Shown piece by piece: positions 36,845-47,743 of a stretch of DNA of 64,000 nt. A model generated the notes under the pieces. The model saw nothing but the letters and a program-made list of their open reading frames with translations. It ran no database searches and was not told the origin of the DNA. The translations under genes and the position numbers were made by a program. The first letter of the stretch is position 1, and each line of letters begins with the position of its first letter. Source of the DNA: Chitinophagaceae bacterium (lineage in GTDB: Bacteria > Bacteroidota > Bacteroidia > Chitinophagales > Chitinophagaceae); NCBI GenBank assembly GCA_016703625.1, contig JADJBP010000002.1, positions 558,001 through 622,000 of the forward strand, read 5' to 3'.

Positions 36845-39800
36845 TTATTTAGCATTTTTCACAAAATGTAATGGAATTGAAATGGTCGTAACAGTTCCTT
36901 CGCCCGGTTTACTTTTAAATTCATAGGTGCCCCCCAACAGCAAGGTACGTTCTTTTATGCCAAGCAGGCCCAGCGTTTTTTATTGCTTTTGGTTTCAATG
37001 TCAAATCCAACACCATTATCTGTAATACTGAAGTATAGGCTGCTGTCGTCTTTGTACAATACAGCCTTTACAAGGCTGGCATTGGCATGGCGGGCAATAT
37101 TGGTAAGCAGTTCCTGGTATATTCTGAATATGGCTGTAGCCGCTTCCGGCTGCACGGTAATATCTCCTGCTTCATTGATGAATTCTACAGTGGTACCCGA
37201 ACGTTTTTCAAATTCATCGCCCTGCCATTCCAAAGCAGGCAGTAATCCCAGGTCATCCAGGATACTTGGCCTGAGGTCTGTAGAGATCTTTCTTACCGAT
37301 GTAATGGTGGCATTGATCAGTTCAATGCTTTCCTGCATTTTATCCGAAATTTCTTTTTCCGGATCTTTTATTTTCCGGCTTAGCCAGTGCATGTCCATTT
37401 TAAGCCCGGTAAGCTGCTGCCCCAGTTCGTCGTGTATCTCACGGGCGATCCCGGTCCTTTCATCTTCCCGGATACTCTGTAGTTTTGAAACCAGCTGGCG
37501 AATATCCTCGTACGATTTCTGTAACAGTTCCTTTGCTTCATATTTTTCTGTTACATCATGCGATAAGCCCAACCAAACACGCTCTCCTTCATAAATGATC
37601 TGGTGGCTGTATGTTTCCACATGGATGACGGTACCGTCCTTTTTTTTGTGCCGCCAGTTGCGCAAATTGATGGTATCCGGTTGCATTTTATCAACCTCCT
37701 TTAAAAAATTCGCTACATCTTCAGCAGGACGTAACTCTCTTGTATTCAGTTTCAAAAATTCTTCCCTGCTGTACCCGTACTGTTTAATGGCTGCTTCATT
37801 CACATCAATGATATCCAGGCCGGGAAAAGTTGTCATCCACATGGGCAAAGGATTGTTATAAAACAGCAGCCGGTATCTTTGTTCAGACTGAAATATTTCT
37901 TTCTCTGCCCTTTTACGTTCACTGATATCCTGAATGGTACCAACCATAAGGATGGGTTCTCCGCTGTTATTTAATTTTAGCCGGCCTATTCCATGAACCC
38001 AATGTTCGGCCTGGTCACTTTTCCTGATTATTTTATATTCTTTATCAAATTTTATTTTCCTGTCAATGACTTCCTCTTTTAAATAATCACTCATTATTTT
38101 TTTCCATTCCGGGTGAACGATACTTTCCCAGTTTTCAACCGTTTTATCAAAATCAGCATCAATACCAAAAATATCATTCAAAATCTCAGAACTTGACCAT
38201 TTACCGGTTGTGATATCCAAAGAATAGGTACCAAGTTTTGCAATAACCTGTGTCTCTTTTAAAAAACGCTCACTCTCTTCCAGTACCTTTTCTGCCAGTT
38301 TACGTTGTGTAATATCTTCGGCGTATCCATACTCTATCATTTTACCCCGGTCATCGGTAATTACATTCGTATTTGCCGATATCCACCTTATATTTCCATC
38401 AGGCGGATGATCCGGAACGAGGTATTGGCTTTTTTTGTTTTAGCAATATTTTTATGCGCTTCCACCAGGTATGGCTTATCGTCAGGGTGTACCGCATTTA
38501 TAAAATCAGCAGGATTCCGGTAAAGTCCCTCACAGGTTAAACCCCAGATCGTTTCATAAGACGGGCTGATATAAAGTGTTTCATATGTTTCCAGGTTAGT
38601 AACCCAATATACGCCCGGTATATTTTCCACCAGGTTCTGAAACTGCATTTTGGATTTTAATATTTCAGCTTCTGTTTTTTTACGTTCGGTAATATCAATG
38701 ATGCTGCCCCTGATCAGTAATTCATTTTCGGAGGGGAGACGCACCAGCCATATTTCACAGGGTACCGGGTTGCCCGATTGGTCACAATGTGTCCATTCAA
38801 AAACAGGTTTTTCACCCTGGATGGCCAGTTGAATTTTTTCCGCGGCCAATTCGGAAGACAGGCGGCCACCGGGCTGGAATTTGCGGGCTTACGTCAACCG
38901 GGCCAATTTGCAAAAGCGCATCTTTAGACATGCCGAAAAGTTTTGTGGCACTTTCACTCACACTTACAAACTGTTTTACCTCCACGCCAAAAACAACAAG
39001 TGCTTCCGGGGCATTTTCAACCAGGGCCCTGTATTTTTCCTCACTTTCCTGTAATGCTTTTTCTGCTTTTTTCTTTTCAGAAATATCAATGGCAGAAGTC
39101 AGCCAGTGATCCTTTTCGTTCAGCCGCAATGGTTCCATTGAAATAAGAATGGTAGCCATTTGCCCGTTTCTTTTTTCAATCTCCATTTCATAATTATTAA
39201 GCTTCCCGGCTTTTTGCAGCAGGTCTTCAACTTCTGCATCAATGCCTGCTTTTTTTGAAGGATCTACTTTACTGATTATTCCTGCTTCATCAGAATGTTT
39301 ACCGATCAGTTCTTCCCGGGTTGATTCCAGGATCTGAATATAAACATCATTGGCATCCACAATATAAAAACCATCATCATACAAAGCCAGTCCCAGCAGG
39401 TTTGAATGAAATGATCTTGAAAATTTTTCTTCACTTTCGAGGATCGTCTTTTTAGCTTTTTCCCTTTCGGTAATATCCTGCATGGCACCCAGTATCCTGA
39501 GCGGATTTCCTTCCGCGTCATATTTTATATAAGACCGGTCATAAAAAAATTTATAGCCCCCGGCCGTTTTAAAACGGAATTCTTCTGAAATAGAATCGCC
39601 TTTAACGGCAATCACTGCATTCATTCTTTCCACGATACCCGGCCTGTCTTCAGGATGTAACCGGTCCAGGAACATTTCAAAATTGATCTTCCGGGTACCG
39701 GGTTCAATGCCATACAGGTCATACAGCTTATTGTTCCCCCAGGTCTCATTCAACTGGAAATTATGATCCCATACTGCATCATTGGTAGATTGTGCGATCA

Positions 39801-41877
39801 GTTCAAAACGCTCATTCGATTTCCTGACCAATTCCTCAGCCTGTATCCTGCTGGTAATGTTCTTACTGGTTAAAATAAACCCGGTAACATCTCCACGTTC
39901 ATTTTTCATTACATTTAAATTGCTCAGCAGATACACGGTTTCTTTTGTTTGGGGGTGTATGAAATTAAATTCACCCTTCCAGTATCCCAAATTGAAAAGC
40001 TGCTTAAAAACCTCGTCGTTGGTTGTACCCGGGTATTCAAATGTAACCAGCTCGGGTACCCGCTTACCCAATGCCTCTTCAGCGGTAATCCCATACAATT
40101 CTTCACAGGCCCTGTTCCAGCTTACAATATTCCGGTTAACATCAAAAGAGGTAATGGCATCAGAAACATTCTGCAGTAAACTGGCCTGGTATTGCACTGC
40201 TGCTTCATGTTTTTTCCGTTCGGTAATATCCCTGATAAAGCCGATGAGTGTTTGTGAACTTGCCATTTTTGAATTCACTTCTATATCCACCAGCGTTCCG
40301 TCTTTTTTCAATAATTTTCTTTCATACAACAGGCTTTTACCTTCCATCAGTTCTTTAAACCGCAGCGGGTTTGCTTCTACATCATCTTTGGGTATGAAAC
40401 GATACAGGTGTTCACCCAGCATTTCTTCAATGGTATAACCGCATAGTTCTGCAATACTGTTATTAACTTCCAGTATATTACCCTCCATGTCGGTAATCAC
40501 GATACCATCGGATGCCTGTTCAATCAGTGAACGGTATTTTTCCTCCTTATCGCTTAATGCCAGGGTTACATTTTTAATTTGGGTAACGTCTTTAAAAAAA
40601 ATGGTGAGACCATCCTTTGAAGGGTACATGTGATTTTCGAACCATTTATTCAAAGAAGGATAAAATTCTTCGTAGAACTGGTACTGCTGCGATTGCATGG
40701 CATGCCGGTATGCATGGTAATAAGGTTTGTCAATGTCGTCCGGGAAAATTTCCCAAATATTTTTACCGAGCAGTTTTTCCGGAAGTTTGCCAAGCAGTTC
40801 CCCGGCTTTTTTATTTACATAGGTAAAATTCCAGTCATTATCCATGGAAATAAATGCATCAGATACCCTTTCGATCAGCGACCTGTAATTATGTTCACTG
40901 GTCCTTAATTCCCTTGTCCGGTTCTGTACCAGTTCATTCAGCCTTTTAGGCCTTATGGTAACTTTGTACACAAATAAACCTCCAAGTAGTGATACCAGGA
41001 ATCCCAAAAAAGCAAGCAGTTTAATATCATCTGTACCGCGGTAACCCGTTGACATGGCAATTGTAAGTTTCCATTCGCCATTGGGAACATCCACTGAAAC
41101 AACCTGTGTGCCGGATGTAACTTTTTGTACAGGTAAAAAATATTCTTCATTCCCGGTACCGGGATTTATTTTAGAAAGCTGAAAATGATAACCGTTCGAT
41201 CCGGCACTGTCGATACCTGCAGCTTTAAATAAAGTTGACATCCTTATAACAACTGCCGAAAACCCCCAGAATTTATTATTCCTGTAAACCGGTAACCTGC
41301 CCACCACGCCTGTACCTCCCTGCCTCAATGAAAACGGGCCTGCAAAAAACATTTCCTTTTTTTCAATGGCCTTAAAAGCTTCTTTATTCCTGGCAGAATC
41401 CTTTAAGATATTATAGCCAATCACGCTTTCATTTCCGGCTAACGGGTAAACATATTTGATAATCCCTTCCGGCACCAATTGTAAGGCATCAATGCCTTTT
41501 GTTGTTTCGAGTACCTGTGCTGCAATGGAATCAAAATTGCTGATCTGCCCGTAGGGATCAATAAAAAAACTGATCGTTTTAGTGGCCGATAAACTTTGCG
41601 ATAATGTTTCCTGTAATTTATCTTTTGCCTGGTTAATGATCTCAATGGCTTCCTTTTCCTTCGATTTTTTTACCAGCAGGTAACGCTGGTAAATGAGCAG
41701 TCCGAATAATACCAGCAACCCGGTAAAAGTAACTAATCCCAGCAAAACAGGTTTGTTGAAAAAAGAATACGTATTACTCCGTTTCCCGGGATCCTGTTCA
41801 ACTAAATCTGCTTTTTGCATTTTTGATATCCGCTTGAAATTTGAAATAGACCTGAATATTGAACCGGCCATGAGCAT
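36845..41877 (-). CDS. CHASE and multi-PAS sensor histidine kinase, three frameshifts
   Basis: Stitched together, the kinase has about 1,677 residues. An N-terminal membrane segment (about 45-68) precedes a CHASE-type extracellular domain (about 90-270), a second membrane segment, then at least eight PAS/PAC units, each ending in DITERKK-like motifs. The output is a HisKA_3-type dimerisation domain (EDERTGIAREIHDELGQQLT with the phospho-His) and an HATPase domain with ITDNGVGFDI and LGLLGIKERTLLLGG. Shifts lie near 38880 (one extra base), near 38402 (one missing) and in the T-run at 36976-36981 (one missing). The corrected frame ends at 36845. HisKA_3 kinases pair with NarL-type regulators, matching the next gene. 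The signal is unknown, and the start codon is uncertain. Confidence 0.88.
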
Positions 41878-42115
41878 AACCGTTAATAACAGTTATAAGT
41901 TACAACTAATAAACATGATATATGATTTTTAAGTAAATAACATGGCCCCATTACATGCAAAAATAAAATTATTTACCTTACCATTTTGTAGTTAACCTTC
42001 TACCCCGAAATGTTGTATTATTCTATAAGGCAGGGCTAATTATATTTTCATAATTCCGTTTGATTAATGTTCAGCACACCGGGGATAAAAATAAACCGGC
42101 CCTAAATCCATTACT

Positions 42116-43654
42116 ATGAAAAAATCGCTACTTCTCATGATGGCATCCGTTTGTGCCATACTCACAAATGCTCAAATCGGAATCGGAACCACTTCACCCA
42201 ACTCAACATTGGATATAAGAGGATCTCTCTCGTTAAACTACCGTGCTTTTACAGCAGGTACCACAGCATCTGCAACAGATAATACGCTCATCTTTACCGG
42301 CACTTTGGCTGCTACTGTAACCTTACCTGATGCATCTACCTGTTTGGGCAGGGTATACTCCATTAAAAATGCCAGTACTACCATCCCATTACCTGTTTTA
42401 ACCATTGCCACTACAGCTGCTCAAACCATTGATGCCGCAGCAGGCTGGGTGCTGAATGATACAAAGGAAATGATAACCCTGGTGAGTGACGGTACCAACT
42501 GGAACATAACAGGTGCCGGGCCGCTTAAAACACGGAACAATTTTGTACTGGTACAATCTGCTGCCGATCTTCCCGCACCGGTTGCCGGTGTAATTACATT
42601 AGTTGCCGGCATTACCTATGAAATAAACGGCACCATTTTCATGACTAACAAAATAAACCTGAATGGCTGTTACCTGGTAGGTAAAGATGCAAACAATGAT
42701 AAACTGATCTATACGCCAGCTTCCGGTGAATTGATCACCGGAACTAAAGGAGGAACAATGAAAAATCTTACCCTTGCTGCTATTACAGCAGGCTCCAAAC
42801 TTTTCAACCTGGACATGGGATCAACTGAAAACCTCATTTTCAGGGATAATATTGTGGGTAACTGTAAGGATGTAGGGCTGGTAAAAGGGGGATATATTGT
42901 TTTCTTCAGTGTAATAAATTATTCCGGGAACCTGAATGGGATTACTTACCAGGATATCAACCACCTGTTGATTGATAATACGGCATGGTTCTCTTCCAAT
43001 TATAATACATACGAAAAGTTTACCGGCAATTTCGAAATGATAGAAAAACTGGGTGGGTTTAGTCATGGTTTAAGTGCCAATGGGGCCATATTACTGGATG
43101 TATCCGGAATTATATCAATAACGACTGGAGCAAGTTTAAAAAATACAAATTTCATTAGTACCGGAACAACTGTTTTGGGTAGTTTCTCCAATAAATGGGA
43201 AGTGGAATCGATGGGTTTGAATACAGAAAAAGATGATGTGGCATCCGGGAATTTATATGTCAGTTCAATTGTCAATACAACTTTTTCAGCTGTCAATACC
43301 CCCGCTAAAATACTGGGCACTACCACTGCTGTATCATTGTTCAGGGTTACTTCACCGGTAAATAACAGGTTAGCCTACACGGGAACCAAGACAAGGAGAT
43401 TCCAGGTATTGTGTTCACTTACCTGCTCACAAACTTCTTCAGACAGGGAATATTCCTTTTATATCTATAAGAATGGGGTGAAGATATCAGAATCAAGCCA
43501 AAAAATTAAACTGGTGAATGTAACGGACCAGGAATCGGTGACCATTTCATGTACAACCTCTATGTCGCCGAACGATTATTTAGAGGTATGGGCAGAAAAC
43601 AATTCCAATACAACTGCATTAAGAGTGGAAACTTTCAATTTAGCCATAAAATAA
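42116..43654 (+). CDS. Secreted surface protein with tail-fibre-like N-terminus
   Basis: The protein has 512 residues with a signal peptide (MKKSLLLMMASVCAILTNAQ). Directly after it comes IGIGTTSPNSTLDIRGSL, a motif typical of phage tail-fibre-like and S74-chaperone-type repeat proteins that Bacteroidota also use as surface proteins. A beta-helix-like middle follows, and the last 120 residues look like a compact beta-sandwich (RFQVLCSLTCSQTSSDREYS through YLEVWAENNSNTT). No chaperone autoprotease domain and no T9SS signal was seen. No phage genes are nearby. It is followed 32 bases later by a T9SS-sorted protein. The function is unknown, perhaps adhesion. Confidence 0.6.
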   Translation: MKKSLLLMMASVCAILTNAQIGIGTTSPNSTLDIRGSLSLNYRAFTAGTTASATDNTLIFTGTLAATVTLPDASTCLGRVYSIKNASTTIPLPVLTIATTAAQTIDAAAGWVLNDTKEMITLVSDGTNWNITGAGPLKTRNNFVLVQSAADLPAPVAGVITLVAGITYEINGTIFMTNKINLNGCYLVGKDANNDKLIYTPASGELITGTKGGTMKNLTLAAITAGSKLFNLDMGSTENLIFRDNIVGNCKDVGLVKGGYIVFFSVINYSGNLNGITYQDINHLLIDNTAWFSSNYNTYEKFTGNFEMIEKLGGFSHGLSANGAILLDVSGIISITTGASLKNTNFISTGTTVLGSFSNKWEVESMGLNTEKDDVASGNLYVSSIVNTTFSAVNTPAKILGTTTAVSLFRVTSPVNNRLAYTGTKTRRFQVLCSLTCSQTSSDREYSFYIYKNGVKISESSQKIKLVNVTDQESVTISCTTSMSPNDYLEVWAENNSNTTALRVETFNLAIK

Positions 43655-43686
43655 ACCGTATGGATTTCAACTTTATAAAATACATT

Positions 43687-45117
43687 ATGAATAAGTCTAT
43701 ATGGTACCTCCTGTTTTGCTTATTAACTGTATCTTTTGCCAAAGCACAGGTTGACCTTAAAAATACTGGTATCCTTTACCTGGGCAGTAGTGCCGATACA
43801 ATTTACATCAACGGCAATCTTATCAATTCTTCCACAGCAGCGCTCAGCAATAATGGAATATTGCAAGTAAAACAAAACCTTGTCAACGACCAGGCTTCCA
43901 TGCCGGCAGGTACAGGTTCATTATACCTTAACGGAACGGTAGCACAAACAGTAAGCGGTTCACAGGTTTTTAAAACATACGATCTTATCACCAATAATGC
44001 AGGCGGAATAACTTTAACGAATAACCTAAGTACTTCCGGTGTTCATACTTTTACAGCAGGTTTGATCAGTACAGCCGCAACACCCAATTATATGATCTAC
44101 GAGGCCGGGTCATCCTATACAGGCAGCAGCGACAGCCGCCATGTTTTTGGCTGGGTTAAAAAAAGCGGTAGCACCGATTTTGCTTTCCCCGTGGGCACTG
44201 CCAGTTATTTACGGCCGGTTTCTCTCACCAACCTTACCGCCGCCGGGGAATTTGATGTGCTGCATCATTTTATCGTTACTCCTGACCGTTACTCTTTATA
44301 TAACCCGCTTGTTTATGTGGATTCGGCCGAACACTGGACCATTAATAAGGTCAGTGGCGCTGCTGCAAGGGTTGCCATGAACTGGGACAACAGCAAGATC
44401 CCCTTTCCGAACCTGATGGTTATGGATATCAGGGCCGCCTGGTATGACGGTATCTTCTGGAGAAATATTGGCGGTTCAGCAACAGGTGATGCGTTAACTA
44501 CTGGCAATATTACATCCAACAGTATTTCGGGATTCAATGCCCCCTTTACCATTGGCAGTGTTTCTTTTGTACTTCCGTTAAAAATAATCAGTTTTACAGC
44601 CGGGCAGCTGAACGGCCATACAAAACTTAACTGGACGATCGGTAACGAACTGAATGTTGACCGTTATGAACTTGAACGAAGTGATGATGGCATACATTTT
44701 TATACCATTTATACGCATAACCCATACAACCGCAATGGCACCGAGTTTTACAGTTATAATGACATGAATATCATAAAGGGTACCGCATATTATCGCTTAA
44801 AAGTATATAACCGCGGTTCTTCAATACATTATTCGCACATAGTAACCGTATCGGCAAACAGCAACACAAAATTATTTTATGTGATAACGAACCCGGTTGA
44901 GGATATGATACAGGTATATGCCAACACAGCCGTTAAGGGCACATACAATTATACCATTGCAAATACCGGGGGCCAGGTCATGCAATCCGGTATCCTGGAT
45001 ATTGAATATACCGGTGTTTATGCTATTCCCTTAAGATCAGTCCTGGCAACGGGTGCATATATCCTTGTTTTGCAAAATGAAGACAACCGTTTACAAAGAA
45101 TGGTAATCAAAAATTAA
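43687..45117 (+). CDS. T9SS type A sorting-domain protein
   Basis: The ATG at 43687 gives 476 residues with a signal peptide (NKSIWYLLFCLLTVSFAKAQ). The N-terminal half is low-complexity beta-rich sequence with T/N/G repeats. A fibronectin-like segment follows, with LPLKIISFTAGQLNGHTKLNW, ELNVDRYELERSDDG and YYRLKV, which typically precedes the sorting domain. The C-terminal 80 residues match a type A signal: FYVITNPVEDMIQVYAN, then VYAIPLRSVLATGAYILVLQ and a basic QRMVIKN end. It should be exported by the type IX system and anchored to or released from the cell surface. Confidence 0.85.
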   Translation: MNKSIWYLLFCLLTVSFAKAQVDLKNTGILYLGSSADTIYINGNLINSSTAALSNNGILQVKQNLVNDQASMPAGTGSLYLNGTVAQTVSGSQVFKTYDLITNNAGGITLTNNLSTSGVHTFTAGLISTAATPNYMIYEAGSSYTGSSDSRHVFGWVKKSGSTDFAFPVGTASYLRPVSLTNLTAAGEFDVLHHFIVTPDRYSLYNPLVYVDSAEHWTINKVSGAAARVAMNWDNSKIPFPNLMVMDIRAAWYDGIFWRNIGGSATGDALTTGNITSNSISGFNAPFTIGSVSFVLPLKIISFTAGQLNGHTKLNWTIGNELNVDRYELERSDDGIHFYTIYTHNPYNRNGTEFYSYNDMNIIKGTAYYRLKVYNRGSSIHYSHIVTVSANSNTKLFYVITNPVEDMIQVYANTAVKGTYNYTIANTGGQVMQSGILDIEYTGVYAIPLRSVLATGAYILVLQNEDNRLQRMVIKN

Positions 45118-45136
45118 CTGCTTATATCATTCAATT

Positions 45137-45164
45137 AAAAAGCTCCTGCGTGCAGGAGCTTTTT
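45137..45164. terminator. Bidirectional terminator between surface-protein genes and sulfur operon
   Basis: A perfect 12-pair stem (AAAAAGCTCCTG / CAGGAGCTTTTT) with a 4-base loop has A- and T-runs built into its arms. It ends both the plus-strand T9SS gene and the minus-strand 13-gene operon. Confidence 0.93.
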
Positions 45165-45188
45165 AATGATGTTCAGGTGTAATTGTAT

Positions 45189-45821
45189 TTACCGGGCCAA
45201 TGCCGGGAGTAATTTTATTTCATTCCGGTATAAAATGATCTGTTTATTATTTTCGAGTTGCTTGAGCAACCTTGAGATAACCACCCGGGATGTTGCCAGT
45301 TCATCTGCGATCAAACTGTGAGAAGCTTTAATGACCGCAGAACCGGTGATGCGTTGTTTTTCTTTCAGGTATTCGATCAGCCTTTCATCCAGTTTATGAA
45401 ATGCAATGCTCTCGATCGATTTCAGCAATTCAATGAACCGTTCATTAAAACTGCGCATGATGTAATTCTTCCAGCTGGGATAACTGCATAACCATTCATC
45501 CAGTTTAATATGCGGAATGGCGATCAGTTCCACATCATCTTCAGCAATGGCTTTTACTTCGCTCTTCTTGGCTTCAATGCAGCAACTGTAAGCCATGGAA
45601 CAGCTTTCGCTGCTGGACAAATAATACAGCAATATTTCATGGCCTTCATCATCCAGGCGGTACACTTTTACTGTTCCCTTTAAAACAATGGGCATCATGC
45701 GGATATACTTGCCGTAATCCATGACCAGGTCTCCTTCCTTAAAATGCTGGATGATCCCGAATTGCTGGATCTCCTGCAATAGCTTCGGTTCAAAAATATG
45801 CTGAAGGTTATCGATGTTCAT
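45189..45821 (-). CDS. Crp/Fnr family regulator closing the sulfur operon
   Basis: The protein has 210 residues. An N-terminal cyclic-nucleotide-binding-like barrel (FKEGDLVMDYGKYIRMMPIV, with GTVKVYRLDDEGHEILLYYL) leads to a helix-turn-helix (SLIADELATSRVVISRLLKQL). CSMAYSCCIEAKKSE carries three cysteines in the region where ligand- or metal-sensing members hold reactive residues; related Bacteroidota regulators share this CS(M)A..CC pattern. It starts 8 bases after the porin stop, as the last gene of the operon. I infer that it activates the operon via the palindrome at 53898-53911. Confidence 0.88.
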   Translation of the reverse strand: MNIDNLQHIFEPKLLQEIQQFGIIQHFKEGDLVMDYGKYIRMMPIVLKGTVKVYRLDDEGHEILLYYLSSSESCSMAYSCCIEAKKSEVKAIAEDDVELIAIPHIKLDEWLCSYPSWKNYIMRSFNERFIELLKSIESIAFHKLDERLIEYLKEKQRITGSAVIKASHSLIADELATSRVVISRLLKQLENNKQIILYRNEIKLLPALAR

Positions 45822-45829
45822 TATGCGGC

Positions 45830-47251
45830 TTAAAAATGATAATTTAAAACGAAATTGTATTGCAGCATATCTACCTTGTTGAATTCAAAACGTTTGTTAT
45901 TATACGTTTCCCCGGCATTCATTTTCCCCACAACCAGTAACTGGGCTTCAAGCCCCTTCAATATACCTGCAAATGCATAACGAATATCGGCATTTAACTG
46001 CGTATATGAAGGTAAGCCATACTTATTTAACCGGTAATCTTTTACATCGGGTAATTTATAATACCCCGCAGCCAGGGATGTTTTTACCCTTGCCTTTGGC
46101 ATATTATAATTTATTTTGGCCATAAAGGCATGCACATCGCCAAAACCTTCATTACGTTCCCGGGGTAAAAAAGTAAAGAAGGGTTCCCTGCCCCATTCAC
46201 GCGGCATCAAATAACGGCCATGGGTTGTAATGCGGTTATAATTGATACCGGCTTCCCATTTTGTATTTTTCCACCCGGCTTTGGCACCAAAGCTGAGTGA
46301 TCGGCCGCTCTTTTCAAAATAGGTTTTTGAGGGATCTGCATTACCCCCATTACCAACAGCATCCTGCTTTATAACCTGTACAGCTCCAAAAAAAGCCTGC
46401 TTGTTTTTTTGCGGCAACAGCAGATCGGCCTGCAGCATCACCGTATTGAAAACACGGTCGGTATAAACATCCCATACCTGTAATTGCCAATTTGCATTGA
46501 CCTTATAATTTATTCCGAGCAAGGCTATTGCTTTGCTGTTGATATTATTGGTATAACCTGATTTTGAGCCATCGATATTTACACCGGCGGGATAAACCCC
46601 CAATGACTCCCCGATATCATACCACCGGGTAGTACCCCTGGGAGAAACTGCATAGAGTAACCCCCCGGCTGCTTTTATTTTTTTGGTATCATTGAATTCC
46701 ATCCAGACCCCTTCCACACCGGTTGGCCGCATCCTGCCATCCTGCAGGTTAATGAACGGCGTATTCAGCAATTGCCGGCCAAAAGTTATGGATACATTTT
46801 TACGGCTGTATTTTAAATAGAGTTCCTCCAGGCGGTCTATATCTTTTTTATTATTGGCATCATTCACATCAAACAGTGCAATTTCGTAGCGGTTAAACTG
46901 TCCCGTCAGTGTGTCAGCCTTTGAAAGATCAGACGACCCGATATTAAACGTATAAAAGCCGCTTACCGCAAACTGGAACCCGTGAAACCTGGCCGTTTCA
47001 TACCGTATACCGCCGCCGGCTGCATTGGCATAATAGTCGGTAAGGCCTGGCCTGTTATCTGTGGCCATAAAAAAATACCTGAAATGGCCGTTCACATGCC
47101 CTCTTTTAAATGCTGATAATAATGAAGTGGTATCCACTGTCTGAACCTGTTTGCCCTTATACATGTCAGGTTTTTCAGAAACTTCCTGGTGCTGTGCTGA
47201 TACAATATTTCCTGCCAGCAACATCCATGATGCTGCCAATAATTTTTTCAT
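45830..47251 (-). CDS. Outer-membrane porin, OprD-like
   Basis: The protein has 473 residues with a signal peptide ending in VSAQ. Barrel strands alternate along the whole length and the C-terminus ends in aromatic Phe (NFVLNYHF), needed for barrel assembly. The segment VSITFGRQLLNTPFINLQDGRMRPTG resembles the conserved GRQ...P(F)...D.RM.P element of OprD-type specific porins. It sits in the sulfur operon, 21 bases after the DsrE gene, so uptake of a sulfur anion or release of a product is a reasonable guess. OprD homologs mostly carry basic amino acids or aromatic acids, so the substrate is not settled. Confidence 0.75.
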   Translation of the reverse strand: MKKLLAASWMLLAGNIVSAQHQEVSEKPDMYKGKQVQTVDTTSLLSAFKRGHVNGHFRYFFMATDNRPGLTDYYANAAGGGIRYETARFHGFQFAVSGFYTFNIGSSDLSKADTLTGQFNRYEIALFDVNDANNKKDIDRLEELYLKYSRKNVSITFGRQLLNTPFINLQDGRMRPTGVEGVWMEFNDTKKIKAAGGLLYAVSPRGTTRWYDIGESLGVYPAGVNIDGSKSGYTNNINSKAIALLGINYKVNANWQLQVWDVYTDRVFNTVMLQADLLLPQKNKQAFFGAVQVIKQDAVGNGGNADPSKTYFEKSGRSLSFGAKAGWKNTKWEAGINYNRITTHGRYLMPREWGREPFFTFLPRERNEGFGDVHAFMAKINYNMPKARVKTSLAAGYYKLPDVKDYRLNKYGLPSYTQLNADIRYAFAGILKGLEAQLLVVGKMNAGETYNNKRFEFNKVDMLQYNFVLNYHF

Positions 47252-47272
47252 TATACAATAAATTTTAAGGAA

Positions 47273-47728
47273 TTAAAATCCCGATTTAATATAACTCCAG
47301 CCCTGTTCCTGGCGGGTTACAATTTCAACAATACCTGCCTTTACAAAACCGGCTTCGGGTATGATCTTTTCCTTCGGAACATTTCTTTCACTCATAGAAA
47401 ATTCACAGGCAACAAAAACAATATCCTTCTTTATTAACTGAATTATTTTTTCATGCACCACCGTTTTACCCGTAACCAGCATATTTAAACCGGGGCCATG
47501 ACAAACCACTTCTATTTTTGTACCGGGCGCTACCGTGGTAATATTATTCAACTGTTTCATCAGTGCTTTGTGGGCAAGACTGTCATCGATGCTAAGCTGA
47601 AATATAATTTTATGTTGCTTTATCTCACCGGATGCCAAACCGTTTGCTGTAACCTGGCCGGTAACTTTTTGAATGGCAGCTGTATTGACTGCTGCAAGAA
47701 CCATTAGTGCTAAAAATATTTTTTTCAT
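47273..47728 (-). CDS. Secreted DsrE-family protein
   Basis: The protein has 151 residues with a signal peptide ending in VTGQ. The DsrE fold is indicated by HKIIFQLSIDDSLAHKALMK, IEVVCHGPGLNMLV and FVACEFSMSERNVPKEKIIPEA, where the Cys before the x-M-x-x-R pattern is the conserved sulfur-binding residue candidate. Cytoplasmic DsrE proteins carry persulfide sulfur; this one appears to be periplasmic. It is 15 bases from the SoxB-like gene. Confidence 0.85.
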   Translation of the reverse strand: MKKIFLALMVLAAVNTAAIQKVTGQVTANGLASGEIKQHKIIFQLSIDDSLAHKALMKQLNNITTVAPGTKIEVVCHGPGLNMLVTGKTVVHEKIIQLIKKDIVFVACEFSMSERNVPKEKIIPEAGFVKAGIVEIVTRQEQGWSYIKSGF

Positions 47729-47743
47729 CTGTTAATCTTTTAA

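Noticed and set aside
42116..43654. Prophage tail-fibre gene
   Set aside because: No other phage genes, integrase or attachment site nearby, and the protein has an export signal.
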